This document shows, one piece after another, positions 53,621-62,207 of a stretch of DNA of 64,000 bases. The first letter of the stretch is position 1; each line of letters begins with the position of its first letter. A program made the position numbers and the translations under genes. The notes under the pieces are model-generated. The model was not told where the DNA came from, ran no database searches, and worked only from the letters and a program-made list of their open reading frames with translations. This DNA comes from JBBDJB01 sp040880125 (GTDB lineage: Bacteria > Planctomycetota > Planctomycetia > Pirellulales > JBBDJB01), in assembly GCA_040880125.1 (NCBI GenBank), contig JBBDJB010000044.1, forward strand, positions 1-64,000, in the 5' to 3' direction.

Positions 53621-54985
53621 TTAGTCGGGCCACTCACTGGCCGGGCGAACGTCGACATGCGGCTCGATCAGCTCCCGCGGCACGAGTGTCGGCCAATAGG
53701 CGAGCGCCGGCCGCACGGGCGAACGTCCGGTGGCGTAGCCCGCCAATCCGGCCGGCCCGCTGGTAATCAGCGGCGCGAACTGCTCGACGAATCGCTCGAC
53801 CGACTCTTGCCGGCGGTCGCGCACGGCGATTCGCAGCACCACTTCCCGCAGATCGTCCGGGGGCTCATGCATCCCCGGCACGCCTTCGCCCGCGCCGAGC
53901 AGTTCGACATGAAACTCCTCGCAGGCCGCCTTCGCCCGCGCGAGCCGCTGGCGGACGATCTCGGCGACGCCCCGCGCCCGTTCCACGCAATCCCGGCCGT
54001 ACACCACAAGCTGTCCGCTGGCCATGAAGCCCGCCTGATACGTGAGCGACACCTTAAAATGCGCTGGTGCCGGCCGCCCGCGCGCGCCGCGTACCTCGAC
54101 GCGGTCTTTGCTCTCGTCGTGCAAGGTGATGCCGGTCATGTCCACGTCGACGTCCGGCGTGAGATAGTGCGCCGGGTCGCCGGTTTCATAGACCAGTTGC
54201 TCGACGACGGTCGTGCGATTGACGATGCCACCGCTGCCGGGCGGCTTGGTAATGACAACGCGCGTGTCGTCGACTTCCGCAATCGGATAACCGACGTTCT
54301 CCAGGTTGATGTCTCGCCACTCGTGCCGGTATCCGCCGGTCACCTGCGCGCCGCACTCGATCAGATGCCCGGCCACGCTGGCGGCGGCCAGGCGATCCCA
54401 ATCGTCCCATTCCCAGCCGAACTGATGCACAACTGGCCCGACCGTCAAGGAGGCGTCCGCCACGCGGCCCGTAATCACGATCCGCGCACCGCCGGCCAGC
54501 GCCTCGACAATCGGCCGCGCCCCGAGATAGGCGTTTGCGCATACGACCGGAGCGCGGGTTTCGGAGAACGGCTGCCCGTTGTCGAGATTCGCGAGCGGAC
54601 AGCCATCTCGATGCAGCTCTTCCAGGCGATCGACGAGATCGTCGCCGGTCACCACTCCGATCTGCACGTCGCCGCAGCCTCGCTGCGCGAGTTGCCCGGC
54701 GGCGGCCGCGGCGCAACCGCGCGGATTCACCCCGCCGGCATTGGTCACAATCCGCGGCGTCGGCTCCAGATACAACGACGGCACCAGATTACCGAGTACA
54801 CGGATGAAGTCCCGGGCGTAGCCGGCACGAGGATCCTTCTGCCGCGCCCGGGCGAGAATCGCCATCGTCAGTTCGGCCAGGTACTCGAGCGTCAAATAGT
54901 CGAGCTGCCCTTGCTGCACCAATTGACGCGGCGCGTCGAGCTGATCGCCCAAGAAGCCGGCGGCGTTACCGATTCGAAGCGTCAC
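53621..54985 (-). CDS. AtuA family protein (DUF1446), acyclic terpene utilization type
   Basis: A 454-residue protein of the AtuA/DUF1446 family. Typical segments are RIGNAAGFLGDQLDA near the start, LDYLTLEYLAELTMAILARA, then RIVTNAGGVNPRGCAAAA, VVCANAYLGARPIVEALAGG and ARIVITGRVADASLTVGPVV. The family belongs to acyclic terpene (citronellol/geraniol) degradation clusters in Pseudomonas. Its biochemical step is not firmly known. It starts at GTG 54985. It lies between a carboxyltransferase gene and the AtuA-related gene, which fits the known clusters. Confidence 0.87.
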   Translation of the reverse strand: MTLRIGNAAGFLGDQLDAPRQLVQQGQLDYLTLEYLAELTMAILARARQKDPRAGYARDFIRVLGNLVPSLYLEPTPRIVTNAGGVNPRGCAAAAAGQLAQRGCGDVQIGVVTGDDLVDRLEELHRDGCPLANLDNGQPFSETRAPVVCANAYLGARPIVEALAGGARIVITGRVADASLTVGPVVHQFGWEWDDWDRLAAASVAGHLIECGAQVTGGYRHEWRDINLENVGYPIAEVDDTRVVITKPPGSGGIVNRTTVVEQLVYETGDPAHYLTPDVDVDMTGITLHDESKDRVEVRGARGRPAPAHFKVSLTYQAGFMASGQLVVYGRDCVERARGVAEIVRQRLARAKAACEEFHVELLGAGEGVPGMHEPPDDLREVVLRIAVRDRRQESVERFVEQFAPLITSGPAGLAGYATGRSPVRPALAYWPTLVPRELIEPHVDVRPASEWPD

Positions 54986-55013
54986 GTTTCCGTCCGACGA
55001 TGTTTAACAGGCT

Positions 55014-55099
55014 GTTGAAAAATGGGACTGGCTGCGAACACGACAAGAGTTGACTGGAAAACTCTCGCACATGCGAGGTGTGTGTCCCATTTTTTCAAC
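55014..55099. repeat. Hairpin element with 15-bp arms GTTGAAAAATGGGAC / GTCCCATTTTTTCAAC
   Basis: Outer arms at 55014-55028 and 55084-55099 pair with one bulge, and an inner AGAGTT/AACTCT pair adds structure. AACAGGCT precedes it. It lies between the carboxyltransferase stop and the AtuA start. It could be a small non-autonomous mobile element remnant, a structured intercistronic RNA or a terminator. Confidence 0.6.
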
Positions 55100-55147
55100 G
55101 CGCTCGTAGCTAGCATTCGATGTTGCGCGTCCCGACTGCCGCAATTG

Positions 55148-56770
55148 TCACACTTGGAACACTCCCAGCCGGTAGGGCTCGTCGCTCACCTGCCGTGTGG
55201 CGACGGCCACCGCTTCGATCAGCACGCTGCGCGTCTCGGCCGGGTCGAGGATCGCGTCGACCCAGCCGCGCGCGGCGGCGTATCGCACGTCCATCTGCCG
55301 ATGGTAATCGTCTCGCACCCGTTCGCGCAGTTCTTCCAGTTCGTCCGCGTCGACCTCTTGCCCTTGCCGTTTGAGGCTGGCGATCGTGATGTCCAGCAGC
55401 GTGGCGGTGGCCTGTTCGCCGCCCATTACGGCGCAGCGTGCCGATGGCCAGGCAAAGATGAAACGCGGATCGAACGCCTTGCCGCACAGCGCATAGTTGC
55501 CGGCTCCGAACGAGCCGCCCGTGATCACCGTGAGCTTCGGCACACGGCTATTGCTAATGGCGCTGACCAGCTTCGCCCCGGCCTTAATGATGCCGGCGCG
55601 TTCGCTGTCGCGCCCCACCATAAAGCCGTTCACGTCCTGTAGAAACAGAATCGGCCGCATGTCTTGGTTGCAGTTCATCACGAATCGGGCGGCTTTCTCG
55701 GCGCTATCGACGTACAGCACGCCGCCGAATTGGATCGGCCCGTCGGCGACGCGCACCTGGTGATGCTGATTGGCGACGATGCCGATCGAGTAGCCGCCCA
55801 GCCGGGCGTCGCCGCAGACGATCGTCTGACCGTACTCCGCCTTGTACTCCTGAAAGCTGCCCGCGTCGACCAGGCAATCCAATACGTCGCGGACTTCATA
55901 CTCCTCGCGCGGATCGGTCGAGACGATGTCGTAGAGATCCGTGGCAGGCCGGGCTGGCTCGACCGACTCGACGCGCGAGAAGGGCGCCGGCGGCCCTTCC
56001 GCGTCGGGCACCTGCTGGCCGCAAATCGCACCAATTCGCTCAAGGCACGCCGCATCGTCCGGTTCGCGGTAGTCGATCGTACCGCTAACTTCGGCGTGCA
56101 TCGCCGCGCCGCCCAGCTCTTCGCTGCTGACCGTCTGGCCGATCGCACTTTTCACCAGCGCCGGCCCCGCCAGGTACAAACCCGAGCCCTCGGTCATCAG
56201 CAGCTTGTCGCACAGCACCGGCAAATAGCCTCCGCCGGCCACGCAGTTGCCCATGATGGCGGCGATCTGCGCGAGCCCCGCCGCCGAGATCACCGCGTTA
56301 TTGCGAAAGATGCGACCGAAGTCGTCCTCGTCCGGGAAGACATCCTCCTGCAGCGGCAAAAAAACGCCGGCTGAATCGACCAGATAAACCAGCGGCAGCT
56401 GGTTGGCCATGGCGATCTTCTGCGCCCGCAGCACCTTCTTGCACGTCGCCGGGAAGAACGCACCGGCTTTCACGGTGGCGTCATTGGCGATGATCATGTG
56501 CCGCCGCCCGGCGATGTGGCCGATCGCACATACCACTCCCGCGGCCGGCGCGCCGCCGTACTGACTGTACATTTCCCAGCCTGCCCAAAGACCGATCTCC
56601 AGCAGCGGGCTGTCCGGATCGACCAGCGCGGCGACGCGCTCCCGCGCTGTCATGCGACCCTTGGCGTGTTGCCGCTCGATGGCCGCCGAGCCGCCGCCTT
56701 GCCGGATCGATGCTTCCTGCTGGCGAAGTTCGCTTTGCAATTCGGCCATACTCGGGGTGCGCTGCGTCAT
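55148..56770 (-). CDS. Acyl-CoA carboxylase carboxyltransferase (beta) subunit
   Basis: A 540-residue carboxyltransferase of the methylcrotonyl/geranyl/propionyl-CoA type that moves CO2 from biotin to an acyl-CoA. Motifs include HAKGRMTARERVAALVDPDS, LPLVYLVDSAGVFLPLQEDV, GNCVAGGGYLPVLCDKLLMT and ALVKSAIGQTVSSEELGGAA. GGVLYVDSAEKAARFVMNCN, PILFLQDVNGFMVGRDSERA and GSFGAGNYALCGKAFDPRFI follow. ATG 56770 fits the family length. No biotin carboxylase/biotin carrier (alpha) gene is in the window, so the partner must be encoded elsewhere. With AtuA and hydratase genes downstream, a branched acyl-CoA substrate is likely. Confidence 0.92.
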   Translation of the reverse strand: MTQRTPSMAELQSELRQQEASIRQGGGSAAIERQHAKGRMTARERVAALVDPDSPLLEIGLWAGWEMYSQYGGAPAAGVVCAIGHIAGRRHMIIANDATVKAGAFFPATCKKVLRAQKIAMANQLPLVYLVDSAGVFLPLQEDVFPDEDDFGRIFRNNAVISAAGLAQIAAIMGNCVAGGGYLPVLCDKLLMTEGSGLYLAGPALVKSAIGQTVSSEELGGAAMHAEVSGTIDYREPDDAACLERIGAICGQQVPDAEGPPAPFSRVESVEPARPATDLYDIVSTDPREEYEVRDVLDCLVDAGSFQEYKAEYGQTIVCGDARLGGYSIGIVANQHHQVRVADGPIQFGGVLYVDSAEKAARFVMNCNQDMRPILFLQDVNGFMVGRDSERAGIIKAGAKLVSAISNSRVPKLTVITGGSFGAGNYALCGKAFDPRFIFAWPSARCAVMGGEQATATLLDITIASLKRQGQEVDADELEELRERVRDDYHRQMDVRYAAARGWVDAILDPAETRSVLIEAVAVATRQVSDEPYRLGVFQV

Positions 56771-56837
56771 GGCCGATCGACAAAAAGCAGGTTCGCGTGC
56801 AAGGCATCCGGCGTGCCGCGTGTAAGATGGGCCGTTC

Positions 56838-56843
56838 ATTATA
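56838..56843 (-). promoter_or_regulatory. Possible -10 box of the carboxyltransferase operon
   Basis: Perfect TATAAT on the minus strand in GATATAATGAACGG, 68 bases before ATG 56770. A matching -35 is not clear. Confidence 0.4.
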
Positions 56844-57012
56844 TCGGGGACATCCACAGCGGAAAGCGGACCAAGGCGATCCGCTTGACGCAACCCGAAG
56901 GTACAGTGCAGTTGACCGCCCTCAACCGGCTGCCCTATCGTAAGAAATAGTGTGCGGGGCACGGCAGCTCCGCGCCGTGTGAGCGATCCTTATCAACAAC
57001 CGTACGGCCATC

Positions 57013-58263
57013 ATGACCGCGGTGCTTTTCGAAGACCCTGGCGTCGCTCAGCTCTATCCGGTGACGGTGGGCAAGGCGGCGTTCACCATCAATTGCGGCG
57101 GTTATCGGCTGGCCGAGCAGGCGGCCACGCTGGATGGCCCGGTGTGTGCCATCGTGCGGCCGCATCTGCGCGACGTGCTCGCCTCCGACTGGCCCGAGCT
57201 GCACCTGGGGCTGCCCAAGCAGAGCGACCGGCTGGTTCTGTTCATCAACGCCCGCGTCGTCCCCTCGGTCGCCGTTGGGCGGGAGCTGCGCCGGCTGAGC
57301 GGGGAAACGACGCCATCGATGGTCCGCGTCGACGGCCAGTTGGCGGCGGCCCTGGTGCCGCCAGAAAGCATGCGTGGTTTGGAGTTCGCCACGGTGGACG
57401 AGGTCGCCTCGCACCTGGACCGGCTGGCGCTACGCCCGATCGAAGCCGCCCTGCCGCTGCTCGAATACCCGCACGACATCGTGCGGCATCATCTTGCCAC
57501 GGTGAGCGATAACCTCCAGGCACGGCTGGCCGATGGCGGGTATCGCGAACTGCGCGACGGCGTGCTGGCCGCCGACGGCGCGAAGATCGGCCAGCACGTG
57601 GTCGTCGACGCATCGCAAGGGCCGATCGTGCTGGAGGAGGGAGCTTCGATCGGGCCGTACTGCTTTCTCCGCGGGCCGGTGCACGTCGGACGCAACGCAC
57701 GTGTCATTGAGCATTCCGCGCTGAAGGACGGCGTCGTGCTGGGGCACACCACCAAGATCGGCGGCGAGGTCGAAGCCTCCATCGTCGAGCCGTACTCGAA
57801 CAAGCAGCACCACGGCTTTCTCGGACACAGCTATCTCGGCTCGTGGATTAACCTGGGAGCCGGCACGTGCAACAGTGATCTGAAAAACACTTACGGCCCG
57901 GTGAACATGATCTATCGCGATCAGAAAGTGCCCACGGGCATGCAGTTCCTCGGTTCGATTATCGGCGACTATGCCAAGACTGCCATCAACACCGGCATTT
58001 TCACCGGCAAGACGATCGGCGTGTGCAGCATGGTGTACGGCTTCGTCACAACGAACGTGCCGAGCTTCGTCAACTATGCACGGCTGTTCGGCCAGGTGAC
58101 GGCAACGCCGGTCGAAGTGATGGTGGCGGCGCAAGCGCGGATGTTCCAGCGGCGCGGCGTGACGCAGCGGCCCTGCGACGCGCAGCTTGTGCGCGAGATG
58201 TTCGCATTGACCGCGCATGAACGAGAATTAGGCAGCGTCCCCCCCGAACCGCTCTCGCTGTAG
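57013..58263 (+). CDS. GlmU-like protein (alternative type) with left-handed beta-helix domain
   Basis: A 416-residue protein resembling the alternative bacterial GlmU family (putative sugar nucleotidyltransferase). The N-terminal part (AVLFEDPGVAQLYPVTVGKA) lacks the classical GxGxRxxPK nucleotide-binding motif, so nucleotidyl transfer is doubtful or differs. The C-terminal hexapeptide region is clear: VVVDASQGPIVLEEGASIGP, VHVGRNARVIEHSALKDGVV, HHGFLGHSYLGSWINLGAGT, then IIGDYAKTAINTGIFTGKTI. It may make or modify an acetylated sugar phosphate for envelope polymers. It is divergent from the carboxyltransferase operon, with no ribosome site evident. Confidence 0.8.
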   Translation: MTAVLFEDPGVAQLYPVTVGKAAFTINCGGYRLAEQAATLDGPVCAIVRPHLRDVLASDWPELHLGLPKQSDRLVLFINARVVPSVAVGRELRRLSGETTPSMVRVDGQLAAALVPPESMRGLEFATVDEVASHLDRLALRPIEAALPLLEYPHDIVRHHLATVSDNLQARLADGGYRELRDGVLAADGAKIGQHVVVDASQGPIVLEEGASIGPYCFLRGPVHVGRNARVIEHSALKDGVVLGHTTKIGGEVEASIVEPYSNKQHHGFLGHSYLGSWINLGAGTCNSDLKNTYGPVNMIYRDQKVPTGMQFLGSIIGDYAKTAINTGIFTGKTIGVCSMVYGFVTTNVPSFVNYARLFGQVTATPVEVMVAAQARMFQRRGVTQRPCDAQLVREMFALTAHERELGSVPPEPLSL

Positions 58264-58280
58264 GGTCCGCTGTGCGGACC
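58264..58280 (+). terminator. Hairpin right after the GlmU-like gene
   Basis: GGTCCGC and GCGGACC pair perfectly around TGT, starting one base after the stop codon. No strong T-run follows. Confidence 0.45.
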
Positions 58281-58477
58281 AATCTTCTGCGGCCGCTTTT
58301 CGTGCACGAGTTTTCACTCAACGATGGTTTCACACAGCGAACTCAACGTCGCTCGCGAGTTCAGTGACATCTCAATTGCACTCGAAAACCGGCCGCCAGT
58401 CGGGTAGAATAGCGGTTTTTGGCCGTCCTAGTTGTGGCCGCCAAGTGGCTGCGGCGCAGACTCAATCCCACAATTGC

Positions 58478-59374
58478 ATGAAGTTCTCAGACTACTACGG
58501 ATCGGGTAAGTTCGGGCTATCCTTCGAGTTATTCCCTCCCAAGACGCCCGAGGGAGAAGATTCTCTCTTTCATCACGTCGGCGAATTGGTCAAGTTCAAC
58601 CCCAGTTGCATCACGTGCACCTACGGGGCGGGCGGCTCCACTCGTGACAAGACGCTCCAGATCGTCAGCCGCGTTCGCCGCGATTTTGATCTGCCGGTGG
58701 CGACCCATCTGACCTGCGTCGGCAGCACGGTCGACGAACTGCGAAATTATCTGCGGTCGGCCGCGCAGCTCGGCATCGACAACATCGTGGCCCTCCGTGG
58801 CGATCCGCCTAAGGGCCAGACCCGCTTCAAGGCGGTCGAAGGCGGCCTGGCGTACGCAAACGAGCTGGTCGCCCTGCTTCGCAGCGAGTTTCCCGACTTC
58901 GGCATCGCCGTGGCCGGTTACCCGGAAACGCATCAGGAATCGCCCAGCCCCGATGCCGACCTGGAGAATCTCAAGCGCAAGGTCGATTGCGGGGCGGATG
59001 TGGTCATTACGCAGTTGTTCTATGACAATGCTGACTTCTTCCGCTTCCGCGAGCGGTGCGAGGAGGCCGGCATTGAAGTGCCGATCGTGCCCGGTCTGCT
59101 GCCGGTGACGAACTTCGCGCAGATCAAGCGGATCACGGCGCTATGCGGGGCGATGCTGCCGCGACCGTTCGTCGAGCGGCTGTCGGAGTGCGGCGAGGAC
59201 AGCAATGGCCAATTCGAAGTGGGCGTCGAGTTCGCCACGAAGCAGTCACAGGAACTCGTCGACGCCGGCGTGCCCGGCATTCACTATTACGTGCTCAACC
59301 GGTCGCAAGCGACCGCGCGCGTGCTGCGAGCGCTCGAGTGGCCGCAGGGGATACGCGGCGCGATTGCTTCGTAA
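58478..59374 (+). CDS. metF: Methylenetetrahydrofolate reductase
   Basis: Flavoenzyme reducing 5,10-methylene-tetrahydrofolate to the 5-methyl form for methionine synthesis. The 298-residue protein shows LSFELFPPKTPEGEDSLFHH, with the catalytic Glu in FEL. It also has PSCITCTYGAGGSTRDKTLQ, VATHLTCVGSTVDELRNYL, NIVALRGDPPKGQ, GADVVITQLFYDNADFFRFR and GVEFATKQSQELVDAGVPGI. ATG 58478 is the first in-frame Met matching the family; the frame upstream to 58364 is not homologous. A TAGAAT box at 58405-58410 could be its -10. The stop codon TAA (59372-59374) lies inside the start of a CTGAATTC-type repeat. Confidence 0.93.
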   Translation: MKFSDYYGSGKFGLSFELFPPKTPEGEDSLFHHVGELVKFNPSCITCTYGAGGSTRDKTLQIVSRVRRDFDLPVATHLTCVGSTVDELRNYLRSAAQLGIDNIVALRGDPPKGQTRFKAVEGGLAYANELVALLRSEFPDFGIAVAGYPETHQESPSPDADLENLKRKVDCGADVVITQLFYDNADFFRFRERCEEAGIEVPIVPGLLPVTNFAQIKRITALCGAMLPRPFVERLSECGEDSNGQFEVGVEFATKQSQELVDAGVPGIHYYVLNRSQATARVLRALEWPQGIRGAIAS

Positions 59375-59396
59375 CTGAATTCGTGAGAATTCAGAT
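59371..59396. repeat. CTGAATTC-type repeat overlapping the metF stop
   Basis: GTAACTGAATTCGTGAGAAT then TCAG: CTGAATTC / GAATTCAG arms around GTGA. Its first bases are the last codons and stop of metF. Confidence 0.8.
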
Positions 59397-59425
59397 GGGC
59401 ACGTGTCGCTGGGACGGGAGCCGCT

Positions 59426-59451
59426 GGTGGCACAGACATTCTTGTCTGTGC
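59426..59451. repeat. CACAGACATTCTTGTCTGTG palindrome
   Basis: Same as the 2696 copy except for one loop base (TTCT for TTCC), with the stem unchanged. Confidence 0.85.
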
Positions 59452-59470
59452 GTCAAGGACTCCGCGCGAA

Positions 59471-59500
59471 GCACGGCTGGACAAGCCAGCCGTGGCACCC
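59471..59500. repeat. GGCACGGCTGG hairpin, covarying copy
   Basis: GCACGGCTGG/ACAAG/CCAGCCGTGGCACCC. Compared with the 19601 copy, one T is replaced by G in the left arm and the partner A by C in the right arm, so the stem remains perfect. Confidence 0.85.
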
Positions 59501-59510
59501 AGGTCGCCCA

Positions 59511-59552
59511 ATTCGTGAGAATTCAGCTGCGAAAAGGGTTCGGCTGAACTGA
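59511..59552. repeat. CTGAATTC-type repeat pair before the phoD-like stop
   Basis: ATTCGTGAGAATTCAGCTGC then, after a short gap, GGTTCGGCTGAACTGAC. It lies 38 bases from the minus-strand stop at 59590 and forms the last of four repeats in 182 bases. Confidence 0.7.
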
Positions 59553-59589
59553 CACCAGCAACACGCGGCGGTCGTCGACGGCGGTAGCG

Positions 59590-61161
59590 CTATGCCTCGT
59601 TGAGCTGCGCACGACCGTCCTCCAGCACGAAGCTCGCCCGGGTGTTCAGCGGTGCGCCTGGCCGAGTGACAAACTCCACCATCTGATAGTCGGTGCGCCA
59701 CTGACCCGGCGTAAGTTCGCAGCGGACATAGCCGCGCTCGGCGTTGTGGAACTTCACGAAGGGGTTCTCGTCGAGCAGGCCTTGCAGATTCCGCGGCTCC
59801 CGCGCTCCGTTGCCGCCGGAAGAGATCGAAGTGCCGACGAATTCGGCGCCCACCACGGCAGAGTCCAAATCGTCGAAGTCGGCGATCAGTTCGTTGGCCC
59901 AGTTGCTGTGGATGTCGCCGGCCAGGACTACCGGATTGGATACCTTCTTGTCGTGAAAGTGCTTCAGCACGCGGCGCCGGTCGGCCTCGTAGCCCGGCCA
60001 CTGGTCCATGCTGTAGGCAACCTGCTCTCCGACGGTACGATCGACGCGGGCCATCATTACCTGCTGTGCCAGGACGTTCCATTTCGACGTCGAGGAGGCC
60101 AGGCCGTCGAACAGCCACTGGCGCTGCCTTTCACCCAGCAGTGTGGCATCCGGATCGAGGGCGTCCTCGCACTGCGGCTTGTTGCCGTCGCCGCACGGCT
60201 GATCGGTGCGATACTGCCGCGTGTCGAGGACGAAGAAGTCCGCCAGCCGGCCGAAGGAAATCCGCCGATAGAGCGGCATCGCCGGCCCGTCGGGAAGCGA
60301 ACTGCGCCGCAGCGGCATGTGCTCGTAGTAGGCTTGAGAAGCGCGCGCCCGTTGCGCGAGGAATTCGTCGACCGGCTTGCGCCCTTCGCTAATGTCGCCG
60401 GCCCAGTTGTTTTCAACCTCGTGATCGTCCCATGTCACCAGCCACGGCGCCGCCGCGTGCATGGCCTGCAGGGCGGGATCGGTCTTGTACTGTGCGTGGC
60501 GATTGCGATAGTCGGCCAGCGCGTCAAGCTTCGGGCCCACGTGCCGCCGCACCTGGCGATCGCGGCCGGGGCCCTCGTAAATGTAATCGCCCAGGTGAAT
60601 GACCAGATCGAGATCCTCTCGCTGCATGTGCTCATAGGCGGTGTACAGCCCGCTCTCGAAATGCTGGCAGGAAGCGAAGGCGAAGCGCATCCGCTCGGAC
60701 ATCGTTTCCGTCGAGGGCATCGTCCGCGTGCGGCCTTTCGGGCTGACTTCGTCTCCGGCCTTGAACTGGTACCAGTACCAGCGGTCCGGGCCGAGGCCAT
60801 CGACCTCCACGTGCACCGAATGCGCCCACTGCGGCGTTGCGGTGGTGGTTCCCTGCCGCACGACTTTAGTCATCTGCTCGTCTTCGGCCACTTGCCAGGC
60901 GACCTCGACGGGCTGGTCGGGCATTCCGCCGCCCTCGAGCGGCTGGGGAGCGAGCCGAGTCCAGATCACCACTCCACTGGGTACGGGATCGCCGGATGCG
61001 ACGCCGAGCTGGAAGGGATAGTCGCCGAACCGAGGATTTTGCCGCACGGCGCCGAGAGCCCGGTCGGACCAAACGGCCGCGGCGGCCAAAGAACCGGTGG
61101 TGGCCAGAAACGACCGCCGATGCATGCGGAGGTCTTCGATAGTGTAGATGGGCAGTGCCAT
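59590..61161 (-). CDS. phoD: PhoD-like alkaline phosphatase, Tat-exported
   Basis: Extracytoplasmic phosphodiesterase/phosphatase of the PhoD family. The 523-residue protein has a twin-arginine signal (MHRRSFLATTGSLAAAAVWS, residues about 12-31). An N-terminal beta-sandwich domain follows (FQLGVASGDPVPSGVVIWTR). The catalytic part has FASCQHFESGLYTAYEHM, LDLVIHLGDYIYEGPGRDRQ, LVTWDDHEVENNWAGD and NPVVLAGDIHSNWANELIAD, which supply the Asp, Asn and His metal ligands. ATG 61161 is preferred because CCAGGAGACGCACGC precedes it. ATG 61128 would start at the Tat motif. It stands alone on the minus strand. Confidence 0.9.
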   Translation of the reverse strand: MALPIYTIEDLRMHRRSFLATTGSLAAAAVWSDRALGAVRQNPRFGDYPFQLGVASGDPVPSGVVIWTRLAPQPLEGGGMPDQPVEVAWQVAEDEQMTKVVRQGTTTATPQWAHSVHVEVDGLGPDRWYWYQFKAGDEVSPKGRTRTMPSTETMSERMRFAFASCQHFESGLYTAYEHMQREDLDLVIHLGDYIYEGPGRDRQVRRHVGPKLDALADYRNRHAQYKTDPALQAMHAAAPWLVTWDDHEVENNWAGDISEGRKPVDEFLAQRARASQAYYEHMPLRRSSLPDGPAMPLYRRISFGRLADFFVLDTRQYRTDQPCGDGNKPQCEDALDPDATLLGERQRQWLFDGLASSTSKWNVLAQQVMMARVDRTVGEQVAYSMDQWPGYEADRRRVLKHFHDKKVSNPVVLAGDIHSNWANELIADFDDLDSAVVGAEFVGTSISSGGNGAREPRNLQGLLDENPFVKFHNAERGYVRCELTPGQWRTDYQMVEFVTRPGAPLNTRASFVLEDGRAQLNEA

Positions 61162-61357
61162 GCGTGCGTCTCCTGGGGTGAGTCGTCGGGGGCAACTATA
61201 ACTACTGCACGAGCGCGAGTCCACAAATACAACTCCGGTCCGCCGAACATTTCGTGGCAGAGACTACAGGGCCACCTGCTCGGCGATTAGAATGGCGCCG
61301 CCCGACGCAGAAGACACTCATCACAACCTCGCCCCGACTAACTAAGGACCAACTCCC

Positions 61358-62167
61358 ATGCAACGACGTGATTTCCTGGCCGGTTCGACGCTTGCGACCT
61401 TCAGTCTGTTGGCCTCGCGAACCGCATCGGCCCAGCAAAGCGAGAGCCTCCAGAATCGATACTTCTTCGATCTGCGCGTGTACCACTTTCCGTCCGAGGA
61501 AAAACAGCAAGCGTACGAGGCGTTCCTCGCCGAGACGGGTGTGGCGGCGCTGAATCGGGCCGGCGTGCAGCCGGTCGGCGTATTCAACTTGCGCGCCGAC
61601 GACAATCCGCGATTGGAAGCCGGCGAAGTGGGAAACGAGCTATACGTCTTGCTGCCGCACAAATCGAGCGAGTCGTTCCTGCAGCTTCCATTGCACCTGG
61701 CTGCCGATGCAGAATATCAGCAGGCTGGCGAGGCCATACTTCGCGCACCCAAAAACGATCCGGCCTTTTCACGCTACGACAGCACATTGCTGCTGGCGAT
61801 GAAGGGCTTTCCCGCGGTCAAGGTACCCACGCAGGCGGAGTCGCGCCTGTTCGAGCTGCGCACCTACGAGAGCCACAACGAGGAACGGGCGAAGAACAAG
61901 TTGGAGATGTTCACCGCCGGCGAATTCCCGATCTTCGAGAAGGCGGGGATGCCCGGCGTGTTCTTCGGCGGAGCGATCTGCGGCGAGAACCTGCCGCACC
62001 TGACGTACATGGTGGTTCATGAAAGCGCCGACGACGTGCGGCGGAACTGGCAGGCTTTCGGACAGGTTCCCGAGTGGCGTGAGTTGCTCTCCGAACCGTC
62101 GTACCGCGATAACGTCTCGAAGGTGGTCACCCGATTTATCCGGCCGACGGCCGCGTCGCAGATCTAA
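61358..62167 (+). CDS. NIPSNAP-family protein with twin-arginine-like signal
   Basis: A 269-residue protein with an export signal beginning MQRRDFLAGSTLATFSLLAS. Two NIPSNAP-type ferredoxin-like domains follow. The first starts YFFDLRVYHFPSEEKQQAYE, and the second has SRLFELRTYESHNEERAKNK and FPIFEKAGMPGVFFGGAICG. NIPSNAP domains have no firmly known activity in bacteria. Exported two-domain versions are common in planctomycetes. ATG 61358 follows AAGGACCAACTCCC. It is divergent from the phosphatase gene, with 196 bases between. Confidence 0.85.
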   Translation: MQRRDFLAGSTLATFSLLASRTASAQQSESLQNRYFFDLRVYHFPSEEKQQAYEAFLAETGVAALNRAGVQPVGVFNLRADDNPRLEAGEVGNELYVLLPHKSSESFLQLPLHLAADAEYQQAGEAILRAPKNDPAFSRYDSTLLLAMKGFPAVKVPTQAESRLFELRTYESHNEERAKNKLEMFTAGEFPIFEKAGMPGVFFGGAICGENLPHLTYMVVHESADDVRRNWQAFGQVPEWRELLSEPSYRDNVSKVVTRFIRPTAASQI

Positions 62168-62207
62168 CCGCGGCGAACAACAGCGTCTCGAAATAGCGCG
62201 AAGCTAA

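Noticed and set aside
53150..55018. 622-codon + strand frame
   Set aside because: It is antisense to three consecutive recognisable genes (hydratase start, AtuA-related, AtuA).
59746..61290. 514-codon + strand frame
   Set aside because: It is antisense to the phoD-like gene with intact metal ligands and Tat signal.
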